Shown here in pieces: positions 7,463 to 17,070 of a stretch of 64,000 nucleotides of DNA; the stretch's first letter is position 1, and every line of letters begins with the position of its first letter. The notes beneath the pieces are model-generated. The model did no database searches. It was not told the origin of the DNA and was given only the letters and a program-made list of their open reading frames with translations. A program made the translations under genes and the position numbers. Source of the DNA: DASRAA01 sp963814165 (GTDB lineage: Bacteria > Acidobacteriota > Terriglobia > Terriglobales > Acidobacteriaceae); contig CAWFBW010000005.1 in NCBI GenBank assembly GCA_963814165.1, forward strand, positions 62,001 to 126,000. The letters run 5' to 3'.

Positions 7463-9439
7463 CTAAGGTTCCGTCGATTCCACTCTCGCGTGATAGCCCT
7501 TGCGAGCGTGGACTTGGAGGCGCTTGCCGTTCTTCTCCGCCAGGATGGCGATGGTGCGGTACTTGCCGTCGGGCTCGAAGTCGGCCGGACGGTAGGCGAT
7601 AAGGTAGCGGCTGCGAATCTCGTCGCGCAGCTTGTCGAAGGAGCGGGCCAGCGTTTGCATGTCGCCGGGGAAGTAGGCCTCGCCTCCGCTGCGCTCGGCC
7701 ATGACCTGCAACACCTTGTCGGCTTCGGTTTTATCGACGCCCGCATCTTTCGTGCTGATGACGTAAACGGTCACTCCCGTTTCTTCCATGTCGCGAATGG
7801 CCTGGCGCAGGCTGGAGTGGCTGGCATTGTCTTGTCCGTCGCTAAGCACCACCAGCACTCGAGCGACGCGCTCGCGCTCGGGATAGGCGGCCAGCTTCCA
7901 GCAGGCAAACGAAACGGCATCGAAGAGCGCGGTGCCGCCGTGGTTGGTGAGCTGGTTGACGCCGGTTGCGAGCTGCTCTTTGTCGCCGGTGAAGTCTTGC
8001 GTGACGTTCGGCGTTTCGGAAAAACCAATCACAAAGCCGAGATCGGAAGGGTTGGTGAGCATCTGCTGCAGAAACTTGGCGGCAGCGTGTTTTTCAAACG
8101 TGAACCGCGGCTGCACCGATCCGCTGGTGTCAATGAGTATGCCGAGTCGCAATGGCAGCTTGGATTGCGGAACAAACTGCAGGACGCGATCAGGAGGCTT
8201 GTTGTCATCGCGGACCTTGATGTCACTTAACGCGAGGTCGCTGATGGTGTGTCCGCCGCTGGTGACGCCGAAGAATACGGCGACTTCGTCGACGACCGTG
8301 CGAATCGTAAACTGCGCGCCCGGGTCGTAACTGCGGTCTGTCGTCGGGATCGAGGCCGCTTCGGGATCGAGTTTCGCCGAGGTGACGGGCTCATCGCAGT
8401 GATCGCAGGCAGAAGTGGTTGCTGGATCGCTGCCCACCTCCGCCAGTTGAATCTTGAGGCGGTCAGAGTTGGCCAGGTTGGGCGGCGTGTTGGCGGCCAC
8501 CAGCGTGGTAGCCTGCTTGGCGCCGGCATTGCCCGCGATCACCTTTTGGTTGGCTTCGAGAATATCGAGATTGTGGCGGGCGGTAGCTGCGAAGGGGTTG
8601 GAAGGGTCCTCCTGCAAGAAGAGCGCGAATTCGGTTTGGGCGAGGGGATAATCTTTGAGTTCGACGGCAGCAACGGCGGCCACATAGTGCGCGTTGCCCA
8701 TGCCTGGATGCTTGAGCTCGTGCACCTTGCCTACCGTCTGAATCGCCTCGCGATACTGATGGCTGCCCTCTTGCGCATAGGCGAGCGCAGTCAGGATGGC
8801 GGGGTCGCTGGGACGAAGCGAGACAGCCTTCTCAAGCTGCGAGTTGGCCGCGGCGAAATTGTTCTGCGAAAGCGCCAGCCTTCCCAGATTGAGAAACGAG
8901 CCGGGAAATTTGCTGTCGAGGGCGGCAGCGGCTTCGAACTCATTCTGAGCGAGAGCGGGCTGGTCTGCGTCCTGGTAGGCAAGGCCAAGGTAATTGTGTG
9001 CGGCGACAAATTTGGGATAGAGCGCAACTGCTTTTTGCAGGTGCTCGATGGCCTCCTGCGCTTGGCGGCCCCGCAACAGAGTCGTGGCCTCGTTAAACTC
9101 GTTGATGGCCTTGGGAGGCGCATCGAGGTCGAGCAACGACAGCGCGCCGGAGTCAACCAGCGCATTGCGGCGGTCGATTTCCTGCTGATTCGTGTGCCTG
9201 TTCTGCTGGTTAAGGATGATCTCGGCGAAGTCCAGGCTGGCAAACTGGGCAGTCATGGCGTTCCCGCCAACGTTGATCGTGGGGATAGCCCCTGGACCGG
9301 GGCCCGAATAGGGATTGCGCGTTTGGCCAGGAGCTGGCAACGGGAAGGCACTCCAGCCGAGTGAAGCGCAAAGCGCAAACCAGACAACGCGGTTTGTCAA
9401 TTTCGCTGAGACTCGAGATGGACTGGCCGGAGACACCAC
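7463..9439 (-). CDS. TPR and VWFA-related domain protein, exported
   Basis: A hydrophobic stretch near the N-terminus (VVWFALCASLGWSAF, then a PAPGQ cleavage-like site) suggests a signal peptide. It is followed by tetratricopeptide repeats in the first half (AHNYLGLAYQDADQPALA, GSFLNLGRLALSQNNF) and a von Willebrand A domain in the C-terminal part with an intact MIDAS DTSGS and VLSDGQDNAS. The end (YLIAYRPADFEPDGKYRTI) matches the VWFA fragment at 1-501. The start is uncertain: the frame is open to 9580 without an ATG in the right place, so the GTG pair at 9436-9439 just before the signal peptide is my choice. Function is unknown; a cell-surface or periplasmic protein-interaction role is inferred. 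Confidence 0.8.
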   Translation of the reverse strand: MVSPASPSRVSAKLTNRVVWFALCASLGWSAFPLPAPGQTRNPYSGPGPGAIPTINVGGNAMTAQFASLDFAEIILNQQNRHTNQQEIDRRNALVDSGALSLLDLDAPPKAINEFNEATTLLRGRQAQEAIEHLQKAVALYPKFVAAHNYLGLAYQDADQPALAQNEFEAAAALDSKFPGSFLNLGRLALSQNNFAAANSQLEKAVSLRPSDPAILTALAYAQEGSHQYREAIQTVGKVHELKHPGMGNAHYVAAVAAVELKDYPLAQTEFALFLQEDPSNPFAATARHNLDILEANQKVIAGNAGAKQATTLVAANTPPNLANSDRLKIQLAEVGSDPATTSACDHCDEPVTSAKLDPEAASIPTTDRSYDPGAQFTIRTVVDEVAVFFGVTSGGHTISDLALSDIKVRDDNKPPDRVLQFVPQSKLPLRLGILIDTSGSVQPRFTFEKHAAAKFLQQMLTNPSDLGFVIGFSETPNVTQDFTGDKEQLATGVNQLTNHGGTALFDAVSFACWKLAAYPERERVARVLVVLSDGQDNASHSSLRQAIRDMEETGVTVYVISTKDAGVDKTEADKVLQVMAERSGGEAYFPGDMQTLARSFDKLRDEIRSRYLIAYRPADFEPDGKYRTIAILAEKNGKRLQVHARKGYHARVESTEP

Positions 9440-9765
9440 GGACGTAGTCGCAACCCCCCCTGTGTGGCATAAGATACATCGTTTCCCGTGGGCTGTCACT
9501 TGAGTTGCGACTCTGAGTTGCGACTCTGAATTCGACGGTTGTGACGGCCCGCAGTCACAGCCTCGCGTGACCCGGCTCACGGCAGCGACTTGCGGTTTGC
9601 GTTCCCATGAGGGGCGGAGAGAAATAACGAAGACGTAGACGCCCGAGCCGCGGAATTTTCGCTACCATGATCGTATCGAAGTTCCTATCCGGCCCATCGA
9701 GAAGTTCGCGGTGCGGCGACCGTGCCTGGCCGCGAACTCTTAAGCCGCTGTAGCAGGAGGCATTC

Positions 9766-12043
9766 ATGAGCACATTCAACGACCGAGTACGCGAGGTGAG
9801 CGAATACTTCGCCAGCCCGCGCTTTCAGGGAATCATCCGCCTTTATTCGCCGCGCCAGGTAGTAGAACAGCGCGGCACCATCAGCACTGATTATCCCATC
9901 GCGCGGCAGGCGGCAGAGGGTTTTTACGCGCGACTGCGCGAACTGTTTACCGCGCGCAAGTCAATCACGACCTTCGGGCCGTACTCGCCCGGGCAGGCGG
10001 TGAACATCAAACGTGCCGGCATTGAGGGCATCTACCTGGGCGGATGGGCGACATCGGCGAAAGGCAGCATTACGGAAGATCCGGGAGCCGATCTGGCGAG
10101 CTATCCGCTGAGCCAGGTGCCGGAGGAGGCTTCGGCGATCGTGCGGGCGCTCGTCACGGCTGACAAGAACCAGCTCTTCCTGCGCTCGCGCATGACGGCG
10201 GAGCAGCGCGCGGCCGCGCCAGAACATGACTTCAGGCCGTTCATCATCGCGGACGCGGACACCGGGCATGGCGGCGACGCGCATGTGCGAAATCTGGTTC
10301 GGCGGTTCGTCGAAGTTGGCGTGCCGGGATACCACATCGAGGACCAGAAGCCGGGCGTGAAGAAGTGCGGACACCAGGGCGGCAAGGTGCTGGTGTCGGA
10401 AAACGAACAGATTCAGCGGCTGAATGCGGCGCGTTTCCAGCTTGACGTGATGGGTGTGCCGGGGATCATTGTGGCGCGTACTGATGCCGAGGCGGCAAAT
10501 CTTCTGGACGGCTGCGCGGATGAGCGCGATCAGCCGTTCATTCTGGGCGTGACCCACATGGATGCGCCGAGCTACAAGTCGGTGGTGCTGGCGATTCATC
10601 GCAAGTTCTACGAGGCGGGAGTGGAGGACGTGCGCGGACACCTGATGTTCGGAATGTCGGGTGTGGAGTATGCGGCCGCGAACGTGTGGCTTGAGCAGAA
10701 GGGATTGCTGCCGGTGATACTCGATGCCGCGTCGTCGTTCCGGAAGAACGGCGCCACCAACATCGAGCCGGTACTCGACAAGGTGATGGGACGCTGCCTC
10801 GACGTATGGCAGGAGGCTGCCGATCTGAAGCCGTATCGGCAGCAGGTCGCCGAGGAGATTGCGTTCCGCATCAGCCAGGGCGAGAGCATGGAGCTGAGTC
10901 CGGAGGATTGGCTGGCGTTCTCCGAGCATATCTCGTGGTATGAAGCTCGGGAACGGGCCCGCTCGATGGAAATTGAGGTTGGCTGGGACGCCGAGCTGGC
11001 GAAGACTCCCGAGGGCTACTACCAGGTACAGGGCGGTTTGGAGTATGCGGTCGCGAAGTCGCTGGCGGCCGCGCCGTTCGCCGACATTCTATGGATGGAG
11101 ACGAAGACCGCCAATCTTGACGAGGCGAAGGAATTCGCTGAGGCGATTCACCAGGTGTATCCCGACAAGATGCTGGCGTACAACCTGTCGCCGTCGTTCA
11201 ACTGGGACACTACCGGCATGAGCGATGACGAGATGAAGCAGTTTCCGGTGGAGTTGGGCAAGCTGGGATACGTGTTCAACTTCATCACCTATGGCGGACA
11301 CCAGATTGACGGACTGGCGTCAGAGGAGTTCGCCACATCGCTGATGCAGGAAGGCATGCTGTCGCTGGCCAAGCTGCAGCGCCAAGTTGCGGCTGATCGA
11401 GTCGCCGTACCGCACGCCGCAGACGCTGGTCGGCGGGCCGCGCCTGGATGCTGCGTTGATGGCGGCCTCGGGACGGACGGCCACGACGAAGGCGATGGGC
11501 AAGGGATCGACGCAGCATCAGCATTTGGTGCAAACGGAAGTCCCGCCGAAGGTACTGGAGGACTGGCTGCAGATTTGGGCGGAGCACAACAACCTTCCGC
11601 CGAAGTACCGCGCGCAGTTGCGTCCGGTGGCAGCGAATTCGGACTTTCTGGAGCTCAGCATCTGGAACGACGGCAAGGAGAAAGCGGCAAACATCATCTT
11701 TGCCGATGTGCAAGACCGCCACGGACACAGGCTGCTGTCGATCCGCGACATGAACACGTTTGATTCATCGCTGCGCAAGCGACGGCTGATGACGCTGGCG
11801 CATTTGTTCCTGCTGCATCGCTACAAGGCGGGATTCGTGCACTACCTGAGTCCGACGGAAGACAACCAGCACCAGGCGCAGAAGATGAAGCGGCTGGGCA
11901 TCTTCGGCAAGGTCGATACCGAAGCGCAGTTGATTATCGTGGCCAGCGTGGAAAGTGCGCGCATTGCTGAATTGCTCGCACAAGATCGCGAGGCTCTGAC
12001 GCGGCTGATTATGAAGCAGGACGTGGCGCAGCCGGTAGCGTAG
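9766..12043 (+). pseudogene. aceA: ICL2-type isocitrate lyase, broken by a single-base frameshift
   Basis: Isocitrate lyase splits isocitrate into succinate and glyoxylate in the glyoxylate shunt. ATG 9766 starts a sequence that follows the long actinobacterial ICL2 class closely (GIIRLYSPRQVVEQRGTI, ADADTGHGGDAHVRNLVRR, KKCGHQGGKVL with the catalytic Cys, ILWMETKTANLDEA, YNLSPSFNWDTTG). The homologous frame ends at about 11381; it resumes at 11387 (RLIESPYRTPQTLVGGPR) and runs to 12043, giving about 757 residues in all, close to the ~766 of mycobacterial ICL2. The join is CGCCAAG where CGCAAG would restore the LQRKLRL reading, so one extra C at 11382-11383. The residual frame to 11763 past the join is spurious. 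An assembly error is as likely as a real mutation. Confidence 0.88.
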
Positions 12044-12054
12044 GCACTATTTTC

Positions 12055-13509
12055 TCAAACGAGCCCCACCGTTATCCTAGCGGTGGGGCATTTTTGGCTC
12101 GTGGTTGCGCCGACTAATACCTCATTCGCGTCCAGAATCCGTCGAACAATGAGGTTTTTCAGCGGTCTGCTGGGCTTCATAGCCGCGGCCAGCGCGGCCG
12201 CGGTTTCCGGCCGGCCGACATCTCCGTGGCTCTGAATGATTGTGTCTCCATTCAGATTGAATACGCGCTTGCCAGACGTAGTGAAATCGTAGGTACCGCC
12301 AACCGGCAGCAGAGCGATCTCCGCCTTATCGATATGCTGCGCGCCGTTCGCCCCCATGCCGCCAAACCGGTCGTTGGCGTCTCCCAGTCCCGCCGCATCG
12401 TCTCCGTTGAGGCGTGACGCCAGCGGATAGGCCAGGCCCACTGCACTATCGTGTTTCGAATGGGTGATAAGAATCGGTCCTGAGACCTTGTGGTTGTCGA
12501 AGACCGCATGGAAAAAGCCGTTCTTGTTTGGCTCGAAGTTCCGCGCCAGCCCGTTATGAGAGTAAGCCGCCTGCAGAAGAAGGAGGGTCTGCACGCGGAG
12601 GGTGTTGGGGCCATCCACGGTGGCGGTGACCAGTCTGCCCCCGAAACTGTGTCCCACCAAGTGGAACCTCAATGTCGGGGGCACGGCCGCCTGTATTCTT
12701 TGCAACAGCGGGTTCACGGCATCGCGGCCGATCTTCCCCGCCCGATCCTTCATCACATTGTAAGTGCCGAGATTGAGGAGGCGCAGTGCGCCGGCCTTGA
12801 CGCCGCTAAAGAAATCACCCAAGCTGGCCGCGCCTCCGGCTCCGCCCGGACGCAACGCAGGATTACCACCAACTCCGCCCAGACCAGCGGCTCCGCCACC
12901 GCCGACTTTCACTTTCTGTGTAATCGGCAGGCCGAACGCCTTCAAAACTTTTGCCCCGCCGCTGTTCTTGGCCCGATCGCTGATGGTGGCCTTACCCTCG
13001 TCGTCGCTCCGCTGGGCGGGATCGGTGTGCTGATCCAGAAGTGCACCCATCATCGTGACGAATTGATTCTGTTTGTCGGTGTCTTTGCTGAGTCCGGAAA
13101 CCAGAGCTTTCATCTTTTCCAGGGTTGCGTCTGCCTGCGAGTCGCCGAACAGATGCTTCATGTCCTCCAGGCGATCAAGAAGTACGCGATCCGCAACCGG
13201 GTCGTTGTCAGCCGACGCCGCCCCGCCGGGGATCAGATCTGTTTCAGCGAACTTCTTCGACGGCCAGAAAACACCCACGGCGAGCGTTTTGCCCACGGCA
13301 GCCGGGGACACCTGCTCAAGCGAACTGAAAAACTTGCGATAGAGAGTGCGGGCTTCGTCGATGTCGTTATTCCACCCATGAGACATGACGACGACGTCCG
13401 TGAAGGTGTTGCCCGGAGCAGTGAGTGCTTTGATGATGTCCTGCTCTTGCGAAGGAATGACCAGCTTCGCGTCCTTGTCAATCTGCACTTCGAAGATCGG
13501 TATGCTCAT
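12055..13509 (-). CDS. Alpha/beta-hydrolase-fold serine hydrolase
   Basis: 484 residues with a nucleophile elbow at Ser288 (LVGHSFGGRL) and an oxyanion-type motif near residues 42-48 (MSHGWNND). Candidate acid and His lie in THSKHDSAVG and SHGDVG. A glycine-rich insert (about residues 203-230) separates an N-terminal lobe from the catalytic core. There is no signal peptide, so it is probably cytoplasmic. The start ATG at 13509 has a good GGAGGG site. It follows the subtilase gene by 22 bp, so the two are almost certainly co-transcribed. The last codons overlap the terminator hairpin of the convergent isocitrate lyase gene. The substrate is unknown; lipase-like and peptidase-like activities are both possible. 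Confidence 0.75.
   Translation of the reverse strand: MSIPIFEVQIDKDAKLVIPSQEQDIIKALTAPGNTFTDVVVMSHGWNNDIDEARTLYRKFFSSLEQVSPAAVGKTLAVGVFWPSKKFAETDLIPGGAASADNDPVADRVLLDRLEDMKHLFGDSQADATLEKMKALVSGLSKDTDKQNQFVTMMGALLDQHTDPAQRSDDEGKATISDRAKNSGGAKVLKAFGLPITQKVKVGGGGAAGLGGVGGNPALRPGGAGGAASLGDFFSGVKAGALRLLNLGTYNVMKDRAGKIGRDAVNPLLQRIQAAVPPTLRFHLVGHSFGGRLVTATVDGPNTLRVQTLLLLQAAYSHNGLARNFEPNKNGFFHAVFDNHKVSGPILITHSKHDSAVGLAYPLASRLNGDDAAGLGDANDRFGGMGANGAQHIDKAEIALLPVGGTYDFTTSGKRVFNLNGDTIIQSHGDVGRPETAAALAAAMKPSRPLKNLIVRRILDANEVLVGATTSQKCPTARITVGLV
12063..12095 (+). terminator. Rho-independent terminator after isocitrate lyase
   Basis: A 9-bp stem GCCCCACCG (12063-12071) / CGGTGGGGC (12081-12089) is followed by ATTTTT. 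It lies 20 bp past the isocitrate lyase stop and inside the last codons of the convergent hydrolase gene (stop at 12055). Confidence 0.85.
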
Positions 13510-13531
13510 GGAACCCTCCTGCTGCTGATGG

Positions 13532-15079
13532 TCAGATGGATTGGATCGCGCGCATCAGATCGACGAGCCCGCGACCCTGAAAATAGGCGTTTCGCCCGAG
13601 ATCTGTGGCAGTCGAGAGAAACAATTCCTTTACCTTCTCCGGCTGTCCAATATATTCCCGTCGGACGGACAAAAATGCCGCGATAACACCGCATACATGC
13701 GGCGCGGCCATGCTAGTGCCGCTGTCCTCCACGTAACTATTGGTTGCATTGTCGCCGTTCTTCAGGCTTGAGCAGCACGACAGAATGCGTTCGCCCGGCG
13801 CCACCAGATCGGGTTTCATGCGGCCGTCGCCGGTTGGCCCTTTCGAAGAGAAGTATGAGACTCCATAGGTGTGCGGCCCGTCGCGATGGGTGGACCCGAC
13901 GGTAATGGCAAGCTCGGCATTACCGGGATCGTTGATGGTCAGCATCAAGCCGGCTCCCGTGGCGCGTTGATTTGCGCTCAGAACGCCGTAACCAGTGTTT
14001 CCAGCAGCAACAACCACGATGACGCCCGAGCGCACGAGCCGGTCCACCTCCACGCAGATCGGGGTTTGCCCGCAGGCAAACCAGACCGGATCGAATTCGT
14101 AGCCGACGCTTAAGTTGACACCGTGAATCTTGACGCTCCGGCCGAAATCGTTGACGGCTTGAATTTCGTCGATGGCAGCAATGATGTTCGCGACATCTCC
14201 TTCGCCATCGTCGTTAAGCACCTTCAGGCTGACGAGTTTGCAGGATGGCGCCATCCCGGCGATCTGGGAAACATCTTCTTCAAACGGCTCCGGCTGGTTG
14301 TCGTCGCCGAGTTTGGTGCGCGTCGCCTTCGCCAACGGTTTCCCTGAGGAAGCGGTATAGGTGCCCGCGATGATGCCGGCCACGTGGGAGCCATGGCCGA
14401 ACTTGTCGACAAGAGCACGGCTGTCGTCGGGGCCGGTAAAGTCACGATGCCGGACGGGCAACGTGACTTCGAGGTTGTTGTTCGCTTTAAAATGATCGTG
14501 ATTGCCATCGATGCCAGAGTCGATCACGGCCCAGACGATGTCTCTGCCTTCGGCGAGAAAGGACCTTCGAGCAGCATCAGCTTTGACCGTGCTGACCGAC
14601 TTGTCGATCAAAGGGCTGATGGGGTGGTTGTACCAGATGCGCCGGACCGCCAGATAGCGGCCCACTTGCTGGGGAAACGCAGCAGCCGTCTGCTTGGAGG
14701 CTAGCGCGCGCTCTTTGTCCGCGCGTAGCTGATTGTTGGCATCGATATCGTCCTGCTCGATAATATCGAGAATCTGCTGTGCCTTCAGCTCGACTTTGTA
14801 GTAGGGGTTTTGCTCGCTTCCAATCGACGGGAGCTTCCGCTCGGCTTTTTCCCAGACAAGGTCCGTCACCTTTTTCAGGGCCGCGTCTTTGCCGAGGTAG
14901 AAATCGTCATTCACCTCGACAATGACCGGAATTGGCTTTTCTTCGGCCCTAGCTTTGGTTTTAACTTTTGCCTTAGCTTTAGCCTGGATGATCATATCCA
15001 GTAGCGGCTGCTTGATTGCCGTACGGAGGAGGTCACGCTGGATTTCCTGATAAGGACCCTGTTTGGATTTGTCAGCCAT
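13532..15079 (-). CDS. S8-family (subtilisin-like) serine peptidase, no signal peptide
   Basis: 515 residues with a complete subtilase triad: Asp187 (AVIDSGIDG), His229 (FGHGSHVAG) and Ser456 (GTSMAAPH), with oxyanion Asn361 (VVAAGNTG). About 180 residues precede the catalytic domain, including a Lys-rich run near 33-45; this may be a prodomain or a regulatory part. No signal peptide or membrane segment is evident, unlike most secreted subtilases, so an intracellular role is likely. It is the first gene of a unit with the serine hydrolase at 12055-13509 (22-bp gap). The pairing of an intracellular subtilase with a second serine hydrolase suggests a proteolytic cascade or a toxin-effector arrangement, which is inference. 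Confidence 0.85.
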   Translation of the reverse strand: MADKSKQGPYQEIQRDLLRTAIKQPLLDMIIQAKAKAKVKTKARAEEKPIPVIVEVNDDFYLGKDAALKKVTDLVWEKAERKLPSIGSEQNPYYKVELKAQQILDIIEQDDIDANNQLRADKERALASKQTAAAFPQQVGRYLAVRRIWYNHPISPLIDKSVSTVKADAARRSFLAEGRDIVWAVIDSGIDGNHDHFKANNNLEVTLPVRHRDFTGPDDSRALVDKFGHGSHVAGIIAGTYTASSGKPLAKATRTKLGDDNQPEPFEEDVSQIAGMAPSCKLVSLKVLNDDGEGDVANIIAAIDEIQAVNDFGRSVKIHGVNLSVGYEFDPVWFACGQTPICVEVDRLVRSGVIVVVAAGNTGYGVLSANQRATGAGLMLTINDPGNAELAITVGSTHRDGPHTYGVSYFSSKGPTGDGRMKPDLVAPGERILSCCSSLKNGDNATNSYVEDSGTSMAAPHVCGVIAAFLSVRREYIGQPEKVKELFLSTATDLGRNAYFQGRGLVDLMRAIQSI

Positions 15080-15207
15080 GGCTAGCTTTTACCTCACAAC
15101 TAAGCGGGAATTTCGGTCGAAGCTCCCAAAGGCAACCAACTATACACCCATTGATCCATTGTGCTGCAAGACTATTTTGTTTTGGGTTCCGGACGGTCGA
15201 GCAATGA

Positions 15208-15561
15208 TTCAGACTTTGCCCGGGGCGTGCGCTGCTGGGGCACTTCGTGCAGATTGATATGAGGGCGCTACGGAAAGAACTGGGCGACCGGCAGCATAAG
15301 TTGAGCAATCCGGGGATTGATACGGCGAAGGCCCGTCGCTGGGTTATGCAGAACAGTCCGTGGCGCGAGGATTTGGAGCAGCAGATGGCGAATATCTCGC
15401 TGGCTGCTCTGGCGAAGACGTACGAGCTCGATTTTCACGAGGCACATCATGCGCTGGAAGATGCGTTTGTCACCGCGCGCTTGTGGCCAAAGATACCGGC
15501 GAAGCTGGAGGCCCGGAAAGTGACGACGCTGGGAGATTTGCTGAAATTGGCGAAGGCGTAA
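15208..15561 (+). pseudogene. C-terminal fragment of a DEDDh 3'-5' exonuclease (DnaQ/RNase T-like)
   Basis: The fragment GHFVQIDMRALRKEL, then HHALEDAFVTARLW (the ExoIII HxxxxD motif), matches the last half of DnaQ-like exonucleases. The N-terminal DxE motif is absent; a stop at 15205-15207 in this frame and unrelated sequence upstream show truncation. A GTG at 15247 could start a 104-residue remnant, but without the DxE pair it cannot bind both catalytic metals. It lies in the gap between the subtilase promoter and the next gene and is probably a relic. Confidence 0.6.
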
Positions 15562-15672
15562 ACGACAGCTCGCCCGGCCCGCCGTAGTGTTGGAGCGCAG
15601 TTCTAGGCGTCCAATGGTTGAACACCGAAATTTGGGGTTAGAATGATGCCGACCTCGAGTTGAGGAGGGGCC

Positions 15673-16890
15673 ATGGCCAATCCACCTGACTACAGCCGCG
15701 CTTGTTTCGTGATGATGCCCTATGGATTGAAGCCAGTTGCAGATCGGAGAGTCAATTTCGATCGCATCTACGATGCAATTCTAGATCCTGCTATCCGGCG
15801 GGTAAAGACAAATGGTAAGAGTATGATTCCGCTTCGCGCCGATCGCAGGCTCGATGCTCGTTCTCTTATCTTCTCGATGAAGCAGGACCTGCTTCGTGCC
15901 CGGCTGGTATTGGCGGAACTGAGTGCGGAAAACACTAACGTGGGCCTCGAACTCGGAATGCGGTACTTCGCTGTTCCGTGTGGGACCGTGCTGGTTCATC
16001 TGAAGGGAACACCGATCCCTTTTGACTTGGCTCAACAGTTTGTGCTGCCTTATGCGAACAGACCGACGGCAGAGGTGGAACGATCTATCGGACAAATTGC
16101 GGCGTCTCTGCGGGCCACCCTCGCCTCCTGCAAGCCTGACAATCCAGGTTATCAAGCAGCCCATCGACTTGCCGATCAGATGGGTGATCCGATGAATCCA
16201 ACGCCTCTGGGCGACAGAATCGTGGACGCCGAAAGCGCATTAATGGCCGGCGACCCTGAAAAGGCTGTGCGAGCCTATGCCGAGGCGGTCATATTGGAGC
16301 CGCAGAATACGACCCTCTATCAGATTTACGGATTGAGCCTGATCAGAACTGGCCAGACCGCCGACGCCGAAAAACAATTCCGAACTGTGCTGCAGTTGAA
16401 TCCTGAACTGACTGATGCCAGACGCATACTGGGAGATCTGAGAGCAGGCCAGATGCCCCGTCTAATTGACCGGAGTCCGCTGGGTTCGCCTGCAATCAAC
16501 AGTCTCGGGATCGGCAACCTCAATGAAGCAATGCGCACCACGAACGAGACGTACGTAAAAGTGGTTCCCGAAAGCCGTCCGGAAGGATTGATGTCGCACG
16601 TGGCGGTAATTGGTGGGCCCGCCGTGAATCGCGGGCAGATTTTTTCGGCGGTGACAGGTCTCGGCTTAGTGAAGGAGTACCCGGCAATGTACTACCCGGA
16701 ATCGAACCGGACGGTTTGGTCTTTCGACGTTCAGGTGCCGCACGCAACGAGCGCGGGCAGCGCCGTGGGTGACCTGAAGAATCTCAAGCAGTCGTTGTCG
16801 GTTTTGCCCGGCCCCAAAAAAATCGACTTTGGCGGCGGATCCTCAGGTGGGGGGAGCTTCGGTGGCGGTGGCATGGGCGGCATGTTTTGA
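15673..16890 (+). CDS. Deoxyribosyltransferase-like (TIR/NDT-type) domain protein with TPR and Gly-rich tail
   Basis: The N-terminal ~130 residues follow the nucleoside 2-deoxyribosyltransferase-like fold: ACFVMMPYGLK, FDRIYDAILDPAI, then AELSAENTNVGLELGMRYF, where the Glu in LELG occupies the position of the catalytic Glu in that superfamily. A TPR-like section follows (AESALMAGDPEKAVRAYAEA, IYGLSLIRTGQTADAEKQF), then an unrecognised ~100-residue domain (HVAVIGGPAVNRGQIF) and a glycine-rich tail ending GGGSFGGGGMGGMF. The start has a strong GAGGAGG site. Such N-terminal domains are frequent in bacterial conflict and signalling proteins; a nucleotide-cleaving or nucleotide-sensing role is inference. 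It is single and divergent from the subtilase unit. Confidence 0.65.
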   Translation: MANPPDYSRACFVMMPYGLKPVADRRVNFDRIYDAILDPAIRRVKTNGKSMIPLRADRRLDARSLIFSMKQDLLRARLVLAELSAENTNVGLELGMRYFAVPCGTVLVHLKGTPIPFDLAQQFVLPYANRPTAEVERSIGQIAASLRATLASCKPDNPGYQAAHRLADQMGDPMNPTPLGDRIVDAESALMAGDPEKAVRAYAEAVILEPQNTTLYQIYGLSLIRTGQTADAEKQFRTVLQLNPELTDARRILGDLRAGQMPRLIDRSPLGSPAINSLGIGNLNEAMRTTNETYVKVVPESRPEGLMSHVAVIGGPAVNRGQIFSAVTGLGLVKEYPAMYYPESNRTVWSFDVQVPHATSAGSAVGDLKNLKQSLSVLPGPKKIDFGGGSSGGGSFGGGGMGGMF

Positions 16891-17070
16891 CAGTTGTTGA
16901 CGGCTGACGGTAGCCTGCCAGAAATTCAAGGCAAAAAGAAAACCGAATTAGTCATGGCACATCCTTGCTGAACCGGCGGCTGCCTTTTCGTGCCGAAATC
17001 ACCCACCGAATCGTAGTTCATCCTTCCCTTGTAGTCGGATACAAAGCACCCAGATTTCAGGATGCAATTG

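Noticed and set aside
7463..9364. Long plus-strand open frames opposite the TPR-VWA gene
   Set aside because: They are antisense to a gene with clear domains; the frames stay open because of GC-rich codon use.
11387..11763. Long C-terminal extension of isocitrate lyase in its first frame
   Set aside because: Low-complexity Gly/Asp/Ala sequence without homology character, on top of the well-matched frame 11387-12043.
15568..15660. Terminator or promoter before the deoxyribosyltransferase-like gene
   Set aside because: No stem with a T-run and no convincing -35/-10 pair were found.
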